A DNA stretch of 64,000 nt from Kryptolebias marmoratus (lineage: Eukaryota; Chordata; Actinopteri; Cyprinodontiformes; Rivulidae), in NCBI RefSeq assembly GCF_001649575.2, contig NC_051446.1:20557433-20621432 (forward strand), given 5' to 3'. Of this stretch, positions 36,126-49,803 are shown piece after piece. Each line of letters opens with the position of its first letter. The first letter of the stretch is position 1. Made by a program: the position numbers and the translations under genes. Under the pieces are notes generated by a model. It saw only the letters and a program-made list of their open reading frames with translations. It searched no databases and was not told the DNA's origin.

Positions 36126-37079
36126 CAGGCTTTAAATTAAAAAACCTCCTAATTGTCCAAAAACTTTCGGTCATCTCTTATTTTTTATATTTTGCTTCCA
36201 GAGACTTTTCATTTGGTCCTAATCAATAATTCTCCAAAGTGTCTGAAGGTCTTTGAAGGTTTAAATGTAGACTTTGTCTGTTTTTTCACTCGTTTTCAGT
36301 TTAGTATCTGACAGTTTTCAAAGTATTGGTCACAGGATAAGATTATGACAGAGTCTGTCTCCTTCGATGCAATGAAATAATTTTAAAAAAACATTGATGT
36401 TTCCAAAGTTTTGCACAAATCTGTATTTTTATTGGAAGAATAAGTGCAATCTTCCGAGACAATGCTGCCATTGTAACAAAATGAAGCTGCCTTGGCTGCG
36501 ACGTGAAAAATGTGATCAGGTTTAGCTTGTTGTTTCTGAGTAAAAGCCAAACTCATTCCAGAGCTGTGAAACCTGTCATCACTCACTAAAAGGAAGAAAA
36601 AAATAAGACAACACCTCCTGCAAGACACAACTTCACCTGAATCTATAAAATCGACCTAATACCAGATTATTCACATTGACCCAAAATCACATGTTCTCTG
36701 TTCAACACAAATTACAAGGTTGTTCCTGTCCAACTTTACCTCTGCCACGGTTAGACGGAGAAGCACCTGCATGTCAGCTTAGACACATATTTACAGTAAA
36801 GAACACTGGAGATCCACAAGGGTTACATCAAAGCTCCTTCAACTTATTAGCTTCCTGAATTTTCCCCATGGAGCATGGTGACACGCAGCCGATAAGTTAG
36901 TTTTCTGCTTTCTTCTTTATTGTGCTTCTTTTAACATCTAAATTTTTATATAAATGTATTTTATATGGTTAATTTAAGTACAGTATAGATTAAAAGGTAA
37001 ACATTTGCATTCATGTTAGAAATAAACAGAGGTTTCATGATAAACTTAAATATTATAAATAGTGGATTCAAGAAGAACC
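36126..37079. other. intergenic, nothing recognised
   Basis: AT-rich DNA without a recognisable feature. Confidence 0.5.
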
Positions 37080-37575
37080 AGAGAAATTGCACATTTTTGC
37101 GAGGATTCAGTGTGAATGCTGAGAGCTGAATGACTTTAAGTTAAAACAAGCAGCTAAGAGCTAAAATTAGCAAAACAGCAGCTAAGAGCTACAATTAGAG
37201 AAACAGTGGCAAAGAGCTATAATTAGCAAACAGTAGCTAAGAGCTAAATTGAGCAAAACACCATCTAAAAGCTATGATTAGTAAAACAGAATCTAACAGC
37301 TGAAATTAGGAAAAAGAATGGCTGAAAGCTAAAAACCATAGCAAGAAGCTAAAAGGAGCATAACAATAGCTAAAAGCTAAATGTAGCAGAATAGCACAAG
37401 AGGTGAAGAACAGAGCAGAAAACAAGAAAACAGTTTTATCGAAGGAACCGAAGAGACCTTAATGTATTTCTGTGGGAAATTTTATTTTGAATAAAGTTAG
37501 ATGTTTTGAAAAGTACAATCGTTATAAAAACCAAGTCATGGCACACTGTTCCGGATCGAGCTGAATGTCTGAAGA
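37080..37575 (+). repeat. dispersed repeat family B, copy 2
   Basis: The left flank includes GTGAATGCTGAGAGCTGAAT. The core (37147-37400) is a degenerate tandem array of about 26 bp based on AGCTAAGAGCTAAAATTAGC and AAAACAGC. The right flank includes AAGAGACCTTAATGTATTTC, GGGAAATTTTATTTTGAATA and GATCGAGCTGAATGTCT, and matches the right flank of the copy near 61560. Confidence 0.78.
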
Positions 37576-38844
37576 AGTTTGAGTTTAAAAACTTACGGAA
37601 GAATTTATAAACAGGAAAACAACAGTGGGAATGCTGAAATATTTAAATACATTTTCATTTTAAACGCGTGTCTGTGGCCCACAGCTCCTAGTTAGTTTAG
37701 ATTTTGAAGGTGCATGGGACGTGTTTAATTTTTTGACTTGTTGATTAAACAAAATGATTTACAGACTCCAGCTTCACTGCACTTTGGCCTTAATGCCTTT
37801 CTCCTGAATAAGACCAGTGATCTTAAGGTGGATTTATTAGTGACGCAGTAAACTCTAAGGGTTGACAGATTCTATTATTCGCTCTTTTGTTAAATACTTA
37901 TCTTTGTGTCATTACCTGCATAAAGTAAGCAGCCAGTATATAATATATATCTTATATTCCTCCATGTGTGTTTGTTTTTTGTTGTTCTTGGTCCGCTCTG
38001 GTTCGCTCTCATTTCCAGCTCACGCACTCTGCCTTTGTCATACATTATGATGAGCTTTTCGAGGCCGTGCCAGCTCTTCAGCATTTTGAGCTGATTATTT
38101 TGACATCTGATGGCAAGTAGAGCCCTCTCCTCAGCGGGTCGTGCTCAAGAAGCATTCCTTTGTTAAGTGTTTGTGTCGCACTTAAAGGGTTATCGTCCCG
38201 ATAGCACAGAAATACTGTTTGGAATCTGATTTTGCTGATCGAGTAAACTTGAAGACACTGTGTGAGAGTGAAGTGGGCAAATAAATCCAAAGTCGAGGTC
38301 TGGGCTCTGATCCAGAAGCTGGTGGGGGTTCACTGTTTGGTACAGTATGTTTTACTCGTATGATATTTTATCCATCTGACAATGTACATTTATGTTGCCA
38401 TATTTTATCGATTCTTTCAGGGTAATTTTAAATGCCTTCACCTGTATCTCACATCTAAATCATCACTTGCAGGCATGTCTGAGTAACTGGGAATTCATGC
38501 TGGAATAAATCACTGCAGACATTTCTGCCTGGATGGTTCCCATACATCTCCGATTTTATTGTGTCTGGATCCTCTCTCCTCGCCCTGCTTCAGCGCGGGG
38601 AGGGATTTCAGTTTCTGTGTGAGAGGAGGGCAGGACGACCTCTGCTGGACAAGTTGTAAAACTTTATTACTTCATCAAAAAATGTTGTGCTGTGACAAAT
38701 CAAGCCTACTTCCAGAATGGATTTTTTTTTTTCTTTTTAAGGTGACTGTCGACGACAGTTCGCTGATGGACCGCAGCTCCACCTGTCTGTCTGTTGTCAT
38801 GTGGAACAATGACAGGAAGGGCCTCAGAAGTAAATTCAGTTCAA
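37576..38844. other. intergenic, nothing recognised
   Basis: No exon, transposon end or repeat family member recognised. Confidence 0.5.
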
Positions 38845-39490
38845 GTTCAGACCAGTTCAGTCCTTTTGGGTAAACTTCAGTTCAGGTTATTCCACTTAAA
38901 TCTCTTCCATTCTCATCCAGTCCAATTTATTCCAGTTCAGTCTTATTTCACTCCGATCCAGTCTTATTTAGTCCAATCCAAAGCAAATCAAATTTTATTT
39001 CAATCTATAATCTAGTACACTTTTTCTTTCCGGGTCACAGGGAGCTGGAGGGCAGGGGACACCCTGGACAGGTGACAAGTCCATCACAGGGACACATAGA
39101 GACAAACGACAGAAATAATTCTTCCCATTCTCCCACACACTGAGAGTTACCAGTTACCCTAACATGCAGGTTCTTGTCCTGTGGGAGGAAACCGGAGAAC
39201 CCGGAGGAAACCCCGTGTGTCCACAGGGAGAACGTGCAAACTCCAGACAAAAAGGTCCAGTCCAATTCAATCCAATCCAGTCCAATCTCATATTATTTCT
39301 GTCCAGTCCAGTCCGAGTTTATTTTAGTCCAATCAAATCCAGTCCAGCCCACTGCAATCCTTTTTCAGTCCAGTTCAATCCAATCTTATTTCTGTCAATT
39401 CAACTTTATTTCTGTCCATTTAATCCTGTTCAATCCAATCAAATGCAATTTTATTGTCTTGTCCAATTTAATTTGATCTAATCCAGTTCA
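38845..39490. repeat. degenerate (CCAGT/CCAAT)-type minisatellite split by a SINE
   Basis: Both sides (38845-39010 and 39255-39490) are built from 5-bp-based variants such as CCAGT, CCAAT and TTCAG, interspersed with TTTTATTT or TCTTATTT. They look like one array. The SINE-like element at 39025-39258 interrupts it. Open frames here only read the repeat. Confidence 0.75.
39025..39258 (-). repeat. tRNA-derived SINE-like fish repeat (reverse)
   Basis: Reverse-oriented member of the family seen at 4178-4460. Complementary blocks include GGACAGGTGACAAGTCCATC, CCTGTGGGAGGAAACCGGAG and ACAGGGAGAACGTGCAAACT. The tRNA-like head is missing, so it is truncated at its 5' end. Confidence 0.78.
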
Positions 39491-42400
39491 GTTTAGTTTA
39501 GTGTAACTGACTGAACTAAACCGTTTCGTTTAAAAAGTGCAAAATCACAGCAGTGTCTCAAGACATGACACGTTTTGTACCCCGATTCATTTGCTCCCAT
39601 TCAGTTTCTGCTTTGAGTAACTAATAATAACTCACACTGTTAATGTTCCCAAATGTTAGAACATATTCTTTTACAATACTGCAAATAAAACTGTCAGCTT
39701 GAATCTCATGTGCTTAATGGCTGAAAGTCCCTGGGGATATGTAAGCAAATGCATTTTTCTTTTTTCTTTTTTTTTTACTTTGGTTCCAATTTTGACTGAA
39801 CTGGATTCTTAAAAACACGAGATTCCGATGAATAGATCGTTTTAAAGATCTTGAGAGAGTGATTTGAAAGTGTCAGTCTTGCTCTCCAGTTTCAGCTCCC
39901 AGTGACTGAGAGGAGATGAGCATCACTTAGGGATCCCCAGGGTAAGAAATTCCTCCAAGACTTAGTGCCCCCCCCCCAAAAAAAAAAAAAAAAAAAATGC
40001 TCCCTAGCATTTTCGATTAGGAGAATTGGGACAGGCTTTTCACAAGCCTCACAAAACGCATTTCCAGCCAAAGGGCAAGGTTTTGTCAGACAAACCTCTG
40101 AAGGTGTAATCCATAGTGTTAAAGTCAGAGTGGCTGACCTTTGTTTTGAACTAAATGATGCCTGTCGTCCACATTGTAGTTATTATATCCTAACATTTAT
40201 ATAAATCTTGTCTGATGAGCCGGATTTCACCACATGGCTGCTGGTAGCCGGAGCTGTCAGGTCTGGGAATAAATCACAGGAGGACAAATGAGTGACAAGT
40301 CTCAAATGTTTACATGTGGCCCCTATTCTTCTGCCTAAACCTGAAGGGCAGCTTGGGAGTGGAGTGTTTCCCCTCTACGCCTTCCCAGAGGTTGTGTTAC
40401 TGCGTTCATACATCACCCTGACACGGGTGCACTCACTGAAACGGCCCAGCTAGACCTTGTCCCAGGACGATGACATATTTGTCATCACACTGAGATGTGC
40501 TGAACTCTTATCACTGTCATACTGTACACCCAAACCAGACCCATGGTTTCCCCAATAGCAGCATTGATAGTGTGGATAATTGCTCGATTATTTCACTTCT
40601 TTCTCATAGTTGCGTCCTATAGTGCTTGACAGGTGATCCTTATTGGTGGGAGGACCTGAGACTTGGACACTGATATTCGCTTGACCTTTTCCTGGGAGTC
40701 CCCTTCAACACGACTTCCCTCGCTCCTCCCAGGGGTAATGGAGGGAGGAAGAATGTGGAAGGAGGAAGCAAGTTTCCTCCAGGCAGATTGCTGGATGGAG
40801 AGGCTGAGAGACGGACAGATGACAATAGGAGGGAGGCCGGGGCCAGAGTGTCGCCTCGGGGAGACCCACACCCTGCTACGTGTTGGCTCCGGCCGCGCCG
40901 CTAAGTGCACCCAGAAGAGACCATCACAGCGGATTTGGCAAGGTGATCCCTTCTCCCACCCATCCACCCCCATCCATCTCCTGCCGGCCCGCTCCCCCTC
41001 TTCAAACCTCACCTCTCTTCCTCCCTTTGTTGACACCCGGCTGGGAGGTGATGAGTTGCCGCTGAGGGTGAAGACAAGTCTGGGGGTGTTGTCTCAAGCA
41101 TTACGCTTTTATTTCTGGTCTTGTAATGTTTTTATTAGATAACAGCATGACTAAAAACCGAACTCCCATTTACGTTTTAAATAATTCTTTACACATTATA
41201 TTTTTATCTCAGGGACTTCTAATGTCTAAAAGATTTAATTCAGACTGTTGTCTACATTTCAGCTGTAGTGTGAGGAATATTTGGAGGTCTTAGTTTAATC
41301 ATAGATTTATTTGGGTCTTTGCTGCTAATTGAGATCACTAGTTCCAAAAAAAAAAAAAAGATTTGCAAAGTCCAGTCCAGTAAATGGCAAATACGTACAA
41401 TAACAAATCCTAACAAAGAGGCATAAGAGTAACAAGTTCCTCAGACAGCTGTCATTTAAAACAAGTTTCTAAAAAGAAAACACGTAATAAACTCACATCT
41501 GGCTCATTTAAAAGTGCAAACCTCAACTTTAGAGGCAATAAAAATGTATTTCCATGCTTTAAGGTAAAAAACGAAAAGTCATGATTGTTATATTGAGCAT
41601 GAATTATCTTGTTGACCTCTGTCCTGTCGATTTAACTCTAAAACATAAACAGCCCACATTATGGCCTCTTATAAAACCTGCAGCTATTTTGGGAAACTTA
41701 AAATGCTCCTAAACTAAGCCATCAAGCTATAATTCCCTTTCAGGAAGCATTTCTAAACTTAAACCTACTGATTTTATTTTAAAGTCTTAATTATAAGTTA
41801 AATTTTAGTGTTATTTTTATGATTACATATTTCGAGATCGATGTTTTCACATCCCAAACAATCCATTTCAAACACACTGAGGTTTTTTTATATTGGAAAG
41901 AAAAAATCTTTTTTCTTATTTTCACAGATTTTTAAATAGAGCTACTAAATTATAAATATATCAGTTTAGCTGAATTTTTTTTAAATACCATCCAGTTCTA
42001 GTTTAAAGTTCAAAACTTGTAGATGTTTGGATATTTATCTGTGATGCAACAGCACCAGTGAGACGTCAAACGGAGGTCGACATCCAGCAAACATCTAACC
42101 GGAGTCTTGCAGGATCTTGCGGCAGATGGTGTTTCCCACAGAGAGCTGATATGAAAAACACAGAGTCAGCCTGAAACTACACAACGTTTTCATTTTGCTT
42201 GCAGATAAACCGGTCAGTCATTGATACTCTTTTTGAGCTGCTCAGTTTTCCTGATCAGAAAAGACTCATTAGAGGCAGAACTTAAATGCTTTAAATGGAG
42301 GAGGTCATGGCTGAGGTAGGCCGGGTGTCATCTGGTTGTACCGGCTGACAAATTGTTTCATATCCCTGTAAACAGGCCTGGAGCACCTCAGGGCTGTCCG

Positions 42401-43016
42401 ACATTCCGACTGCCTGTCTCCACGCGGATGCTAAACGTGTCCTGCAGAGGGGCTGTTTCTTCTGCAGGATTCTGGGAGGCATCATCGTTATTGTTTCATT
42501 AAAGAGACGGGCAGGTGATTCCTGTTTGGAATACAGTATGCATCAATACCCCTGCAACAAAGCAGAAGAGATGTGATGATGAATGGCGTGAAAGTGCTTG
42601 TATTGAGTTGCAGCAACATTCCTAAACCAAAACCTCAGCGACTGAGTTGCTGCGGTAATCTGCAGTGTCGTCTTTCCTGGTTTAAATCTCTTCCTTTTCT
42701 TTACTCTCATTGTTCGAGGTGTTGATGTGGAGCTGAGTAACTTGTCAGATGAAGTAATTCTCCTTATTTCAGCAGCCCAAAGTTGTTTTTCTTTGTTCTG
42801 CCATCGGTGCTGTAAATTTGAGGCAGGTGTGGCAGTGATTGATGGCCTCGTGACAGAGCTTTGCGAATCCTTTAATCCGTTCATGAAGCTCAGCAGGGGG
42901 GGCACTTGAAGCTCGTTATTCAGCGACGTCTCCCCATCTGGCTTCTGTAAAGGAAATCATAAGATGTTTGAAAAGGCTTTACGGGAGCTGAAGGTTTTCT
43001 ACGAGAGCTTTAACAA
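39491..43016. other. intergenic; poly(C)/poly(A) tract and low-repeat DNA
   Basis: A C-run followed by an A-run lies at 39968-39997. The part from about 40200 to 40640 is low-repeat and could be conserved non-coding. A 159-codon frame at 40663-41142 has no recognisable domain. Nothing else was recognised. Confidence 0.4.
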
Positions 43017-43095
43017 TCATCCATTTTCTTCGCCCGCTCTTTTTTACCTATCCGGGTTGTGGGGGAGCCGGTGTCTGCGTGAGAGGCGGGGTGCT
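43017..43095 (-). repeat. short SINE/LINE tail fragment
   Basis: CATCCATTTTCTTCGCCCGC, then CCTATCCGGGTTGTGGGGGA. This is the complement of the widespread fish 3' tail (…CCCGGATAAGCGG...AAAATGGATG). Confidence 0.6.
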
Positions 43096-44902
43096 TTAAC
43101 AGTCACGTAAAATCTTTTATTTGGAAGAAGGCGCTCTTTAACTCAAACAACAGGTGTCATGTTCCTGCCTCTTCACTTTTAGTTGCATTGATTTGTGACA
43201 GTTTTGCTGGAAGAATCTGAATCATTTACAGGTCTGTGTAAGAAAGACAAACTAGAATTTCAGGTGCAGACTGGAGGAATCTGTAGTTTTCAGTGTCTCG
43301 CTTACAGCCGGACGTCTATGATCCGTGAATTTGTGTCCCCCTCCGGTGATCCTCAGCACTCCACCATCAAACAGCAACTTTTTATCTCCCTCCATGACCC
43401 GTAACACTGACAAGAAGCAAGTCTGACTCGTGTTACTCAGGTTTTTATTGTTTTAATCACATCAAAAGTCTCCCAGACAAAGTTATTTGCTGTTTATTTG
43501 TAGATAAATTTCAGCTTTGGTTTGTGGCGCAGTGACAGAAGTGATACAATGCATATGAAAGCTACTAATTTATTTAATTTACCAGTCAGCTCTAACATTT
43601 ACGGCCATTTTGTTTCTGCATCATGTCTAATGTTAGTCCAACTTAAAGGAAATACTGAAAATGGGCAAACTAGGAAATTTTATTTTAAAATATCAAAATT
43701 TCAAAGCAATATGATGACTATTTTTTTAAAAAAGTTTTTTTCATTAAAATAGTATGTAGATAAAATGAAAAAAAAGTAAAGATTTTTACCTTTTCATATC
43801 TTTAAAAACCATTTGGCATATGAATCTTCTCTTCAGTAACATGTACACACTCCAGGCTTTTAATTATGTATTTAATAATACTGTGTACATTTGATTTATT
43901 TTCCAGTTTCAGCTCAGTTTATTTAAATAGCACCAGTCCACATCAGCTTTTTGCTTTGGGAAAATATGCAGTTTAAGCCCTGTAAAATAATGCCTATTTG
44001 TGTATTTAAATATGCAATTTAAAACACTTAATTACAGTTAGCGTCAGCTGTTTCACTCACATCGTTAATGCAAGATCTTGGTGTGAAAAAAGTGCAACTT
44101 TAGGTTGAGTTTTAATGCTCACACGCTCTATTTTTCATCATTTTAGTCAAAAAAATGTTTGTAAATAACAGAAACATGAGCTCACAGTGTATCTTTTCTC
44201 ACTAGTCCCTTTATTGACTGATATGTGAACAGTTTCTTTCTCTGCTCAGGTCAATAGGCAGCAGTTTAGTTGAACTGTGTGTCAGTAAGGTTAACTGTAT
44301 TCCTTTCCAGTGACATATGTCCCACCTGCCAATCAGGACCGCATTAATCAGCAGTCGTGTCGAGCTGCATGGGGCAGAGAAAGTGCTCGGCCTTCTCTCC
44401 ATCCGTCACTCCGGCTGCAAAGTGTCACAAGGCATGAGACGTATGATTTAAAAAAAAAGAAGACGTGGACAGAGCGGCCTTTAAAAATCTGCACATTATG
44501 ATTAGAGCCGGACACGTCTCTGTCTTTTTTCTCTGCGTCCCAACCGAGTAAAGTGGAGAATTGGCTTCAGGTGGTTTGAGGGAGATCTTATCTTATCTTC
44601 TGTTAACAGAGGCATGACACCATAATGGAGCAGCAGGGGTGCAATTACCTTTTAGTACTCCTCCTTCTCCTCCCATTCCTCCTCCTCCCTTCTTCTTCTT
44701 CTCCCTTCACCTCAGCCCTTGCTGACAAATTAAGATTAATGGTGGAGATAAGAGAGGAACCTGCCCTCCTTCCAGTTTCATTCAGGCTGACTGTGGGAGC
44801 AGAGACATAAGTAAATGTGCAAACTGACTTTCAAACTTCAGGTCAAACACTTTTCAGTCAAAAGATAAATAAATGCATCAGTTTTTAATGTATGTTAGAC
44901 AC

Positions 44903-44946
<44 letters not shown>

Positions 44947-47900
44947 TCTTCATGTAGTTTGGAGGATGGAGCAGATTATAATATCTTTGGGTCAGGAACT
45001 GTTAAAACGGACCTAAATAAATATGTTTTCTTGCATGTGAACTTGTATAAATCATTCAGGTGTGAGCCCGAGGCCGTGGGAGGTAGGGGTGTGGAGGGTG
45101 CCGCAGCACCCCCGATGGATGCTAGAGGACACTCATGTCCAAATACATACCGAAGTTAAAGAATTACTGGTTCCGTTAGTGCTACGTATTAAAATTCTAA
45201 TAACATTTTGATGTTATTTTTAGTCATGAAACTCGGGTAAATGATATTTTATATATGTGCACAAAACTTTTCCATCTTTAAAACTTTACCTTTTATTTTA
45301 AACTTGGAGGATGTGACATTATTTTGATCGACATATTTGAACATTATCTGCTAAATATGGTTCTGTAAAACCATGGCTGCTAAACGCTGAACTGGGTGAT
45401 TTTTGTTTGATCGTGGTTGAAGTGCAAATCAAAAAGCTGGCAGAGCAGCGTTAGGTCATGATTTAAATTTTATTGCTATGCAGAAAAAAACATTTTGAAT
45501 GTCTGTATTTAGATAAGATCAGATGTATTTTTTAAGACAACACTTATGACCACATATATGGGTGAACTGTGTTGCCTTCACACATAAAACAACTTAGAAA
45601 TAAAAACAATTTTACTGTAAATTAAATCTTTTGTCACTTTACCGTCAGCCTGTCACAAAGGCATAATTTAATCCTATTTCTTCGTGAAAAATACCAAATT
45701 GCATTGTTGATTCTTCATACAGATCACAAAGTTTGACACATAAAATAGTATTTTAGCACAAACAAGGTGACTTCCAAAAAGTTATTACCTGAAAACTTGA
45801 CACACAGTTGATAACCATCTGAAGGATAATGCATGTTTAAGGTCCTGGGTCGGGACTTTGCTGGGTTTTATTTTTCCTGTTTCTTAAAAACATAACTTTC
45901 AGATAGTGTTCAGTTACTGGAGATACTTTTATTTTTTGGCCTTTGTTGTCCTCTGCTTTTGCCACTTTTCTCATTTTTTTAAACACACTGCAACATATTT
46001 ATGGTCAGTTACAAGGACCAGAAGAAAAATAAGTTAAAAAGCAGCTTAAGTCCAAAGAAAAAACTCTGCAGGAGCTTCAGAAAGCCTGATTATCTGCTGA
46101 GCAAAGATTACAAGACAGTCTAGTGGTTTAAAAGTAGCTTAAAATTTTTGCAGGTGTTATAATTTACAGAGATACTGTAAAAAATGACAACTATTCAAGT
46201 GTTTAGGTGTTATGTGTTTGGGTCTCAGCTGTTGCTAAGGTGTCAAGTCAGAGGAGTATCAGTATCAAGGTTCATTAACTGAGTCTTTGTTCATTACCAA
46301 AGTGACGCAGCTGCAGACACACCCACTGTGCTGCAGAGCGAAGGGGAAAAGTTGCACACCTGAACTAAAAGCCTCAAAAAGCCTGTTGAGCATCGCTACG
46401 TAGGCTCCAATTATTTTCATTTATCTGCTGATGAAGTGTTATATGGAAACACATATATTGTTTTCCTGAAGCTGTTAATACAGGAAGAACTTTTCCACGT
46501 ATGCACCCACAGGTACCTTTCAGATGTGTGAAATCAGCTCTCACAGGTGAACCAGACCCCCCCCCTCCTTTCGATCCACTAAACTCTCATTCAGCCGGAC
46601 CCTGCACGGATGAACGTGCTGCCCCACTGCCCTGCAGCTGGAGGTGTCTGTTTCACAGGCTCCTGTGATGCGGGACCTGGAAGGATACTGTTTCACCGCT
46701 ACAAAAGTTTCTGCTCTAATCCTATCACGGAGAGTGAGTGGTCAGGGCTTAGGGCTCCCGCTTAATCCCAGGTTTATCCATCACGGTGAGCTCTGAGACC
46801 AAGAGTACGCAGAGAGGAAGAGATTACTGCCCCCTCCTCTCTCTGTGATTTTATTCAATCAATGTTTGCAGCGCAAACGCCAAGAGGGAGCCATTCCACA
46901 CCTCGGTGCACACAGAAGAAGAGCGGTAATGGATACAGTTAAACATCCTCTCTCGAAGCTGTTACATGTGTGTTTGGTGTTGAGAAATGGAGAATCCCGT
47001 GTTCTAATCAGTCATTTTTATGATTGTTGTTCATTTTTTTATTGGTTCAGTAATGAAGCAAACTACAACAAGAGTCACTGCAGAGGTCAGGTTTGGAAAA
47101 TTAGACATTTTAACACGATAACTATAGAAAAATAACTCTCAAATGGCAGAACAATCTGTGTCTTATAAGCAAGGAGTTTGCTAATTTTGCAAACAGTGAT
47201 TTGGTGATAACTTGTCTCACCATATTCATCATTCTACATGATAGGAACATGTAACAAAACATGAATATAGATTATTGTATTTCTAATTAAACACAAATAT
47301 ATGAGTCAATAAAGCATGGACTTAAATAAGGAACAGCTTCTCCAGCGCCTCAGAAAACATGGTGGATATTCTACTCTACCAACAGGCCAGAAATGTCTTT
47401 GATTCATTGTGGAAGGCAGACATTCCCAGAAATTTAATCCATATTCGCGCTGGCGACAACAAACAAATTGCTGCATCCTTCTGCAGGCTCCTTGAAGTGT
47501 GAAACTTGAAGGAAGAGTGGTTCTTTTGAAGGCAGGTAGAAGGCGTTGCGGGGCTGAGAGGTGCTGGAAAGGGCATGTCCTAACAGACGTTCGGCCCTGA
47601 GTGATGGGACACGGGAAAAGGTAACGGGACACCTCGGCCCTCGCTCTGATGTCAACACGGCCGTGTGAATCACAGCTGTGAGCACGTCTGAAGATCCAGC
47701 AGAGACAATAGAGGCTTTGCTCGACCTGTCTGAGGCTTTCAGACCCGGCAAGCTTTGTTTCCGTCACTGTATTCATCAGCAGCGCCTTTGAAACGGATTA
47801 AACTGGTTTGTAAAAAACCATCAAAGCTTTTCCAAGCTGGCAGGTAAAGATACGAAGGACCAAATATGTGATCCAAGTTTAAAGACTTCAACTTAAACCC

Positions 47901-49799
47901 ATCTTTTATCTTGAGCCTTCACGGTAAATAAACTCTAAATGCACCACAGTGTTGATTCTGTAAAACTCTCCTGGATGAATGAACATTAATTCTATATTTG
48001 GTCTTTTCTGATGCTGATGTGACCTCTTCCATCAATGTAGTCATTAAGGTTTAGTACTTTTGTTGACTGAACTGAAACTTTCCTCTAAGGGAACAAATTA
48101 AGCAAAACGTTGCCAACAAATAGGTCAACAGAGCCACCAAAGCCCCCCCCCTGGGTGGAGGGTGACATGTTTCTTTGATTATTGATTAATAATCATTCAT
48201 CTGAGCTCAACAGGCTGCATAAAGAGTCCAACAGCTCGTTAACAAACATCCATGTCTTGCATTTACATCACGTCAAAGACAGAGGGCAGCAGACAACACG
48301 GGATGGAACATTCCTCTTTTATATTTTGTTTTCAAACAAATAAGTTTGATTTTTTTTGGTCTTATATGCACGACTCTTAGTTCTGTGACATCAAGTTGCC
48401 AAAAAATAGTTACTGTTTGTAAACCACCTTTTAAAGTGTAAAGGATAAGCTTCTTATCTGTTTATTTCTGTAATGTGCTGCTCCACTTTAAACCACTGAA
48501 TTATAACATGCCTGTTCGGAATTATATGCCTTTTAGTTCACAATTAAAAAAGGCTACAATTCGTCACATTAAACCAAGAAAGAATCAACTTTATAACACA
48601 CAGAATAAATACAGCACATGTGAAAAGTGTGATTTTACATCCGAAAGTCAGAAATGTACTGATTGAAGTTTTAATACTCATCCTTAAATCTAGTTAAAAC
48701 ATTCAAATTATTCAACAATTGCTTACAATATGACGAGATTTAAACACATTTCCTCAGAAGTGTCAGTATGAGAAGCAACCATCTAATTTCTGCATTTCGT
48801 ACACAAAACAAGGTGAATATTCACGCTTTACTGTGAGGAGCTATAATCTGTAATCTTCCATTAGAAGTGAGATTTTGAAAAAGTTATTCATTCATTTATT
48901 ACGACAAAACAGATCATTCCAGTTGCTTGTTTACGGGTGTAGATAGGTCATCTTTTTGTTGCTTGGAGCCAAATGGATTTTAACAGGAACAGGAAATTGA
49001 GAACATAAAACACCAGAGATGTTCAGAAGTCTCCACTGACTTCCTGTCCACTACAGGAATGAATTTAAAGCACGTGTCCAACTCTTTTGAAGTAGGGTGG
49101 AAAGGTTATGAACAGTTAATATCTTACCTGCTGTAGGTAGCTCTTTGAACAACTTAAATTTGGAGAAATAGTTTCAGTCTGACTCAGCAGGATGAGCCAC
49201 TGGCTTGTCTGAGCTGGAACAAGACTAAAGTGAACCTCTGCCATTGGAAAAATATTGGTTCACACAAACTATTGCATTGTTATCAGTGTTGCATTACTTG
49301 GTTATTTACAAAACTGAGTGGGTTTTTTTGTGCAAAAATACAGCAGTGGTTAGCTGGAGCACTTCCAGTGCGACTTGGGAAACTTCCTGCAGGAATATTA
49401 TCATATTTTTGTGAGCTCATTCATGAAATTCACAACTGACTGTGGTGTAAATGTTTATATGATAGAGTTTGCACGAATTATTATGAAATTTTTGCGATTG
49501 GAGTTGTTTGCTTTGGTCGTGGCCCCGCTCGGACCTAATCTGAGCTCGTTTAAAGATCTGCCTACAGTGGGTAAGATGAGAGTTTCTAACTTTTCAGTGG
49601 AATCTCACTTTAAAAGATCTGAAGTGTCTCTTTAAGATTTAGCTTGTTTTTAAAGTTGTTGATGGGGCTGAAACAGACTTCTCCACAGGATCTTTGACAT
49701 CATCATATTTCATCTGGAACGCTGAAGCTGATCAGTCAGATGCCCAAGAACTCGGAGATTAGAACGTGTCAAAGTGCATGTAGAGACCTGGAGTTGGAC
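43096..49799. other. gene desert with an ATT microsatellite
   Basis: 6.7 kb with no convincing exon. Open frames, including a 156-codon minus-strand one at 47306-47776, resemble no known protein. An (ATT)n tract lies at 44903-44946. Long AT-rich segments dominate. Confidence 0.45.
44903..44946. repeat. (ATT)n microsatellite
   Basis: About fourteen uninterrupted ATT units. Confidence 0.92.
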
Positions 49800-49803
49800 T
49801 TAA

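Noticed and set aside
39164..39481. 100-105-codon frames rich in SPVQ/NPIQ
   Set aside because: They read the CCAGT/CCAAT minisatellite and SINE, not a protein gene.
40663..41142. 159-codon + strand frame
   Set aside because: No recognisable domain, no splice context, and overlapping open frames on both strands in a GC-rich patch. Likely chance.
47306..47776. 156-codon minus-strand frame
   Set aside because: Competing overlapping frames and no recognisable motif; the region looks non-coding.
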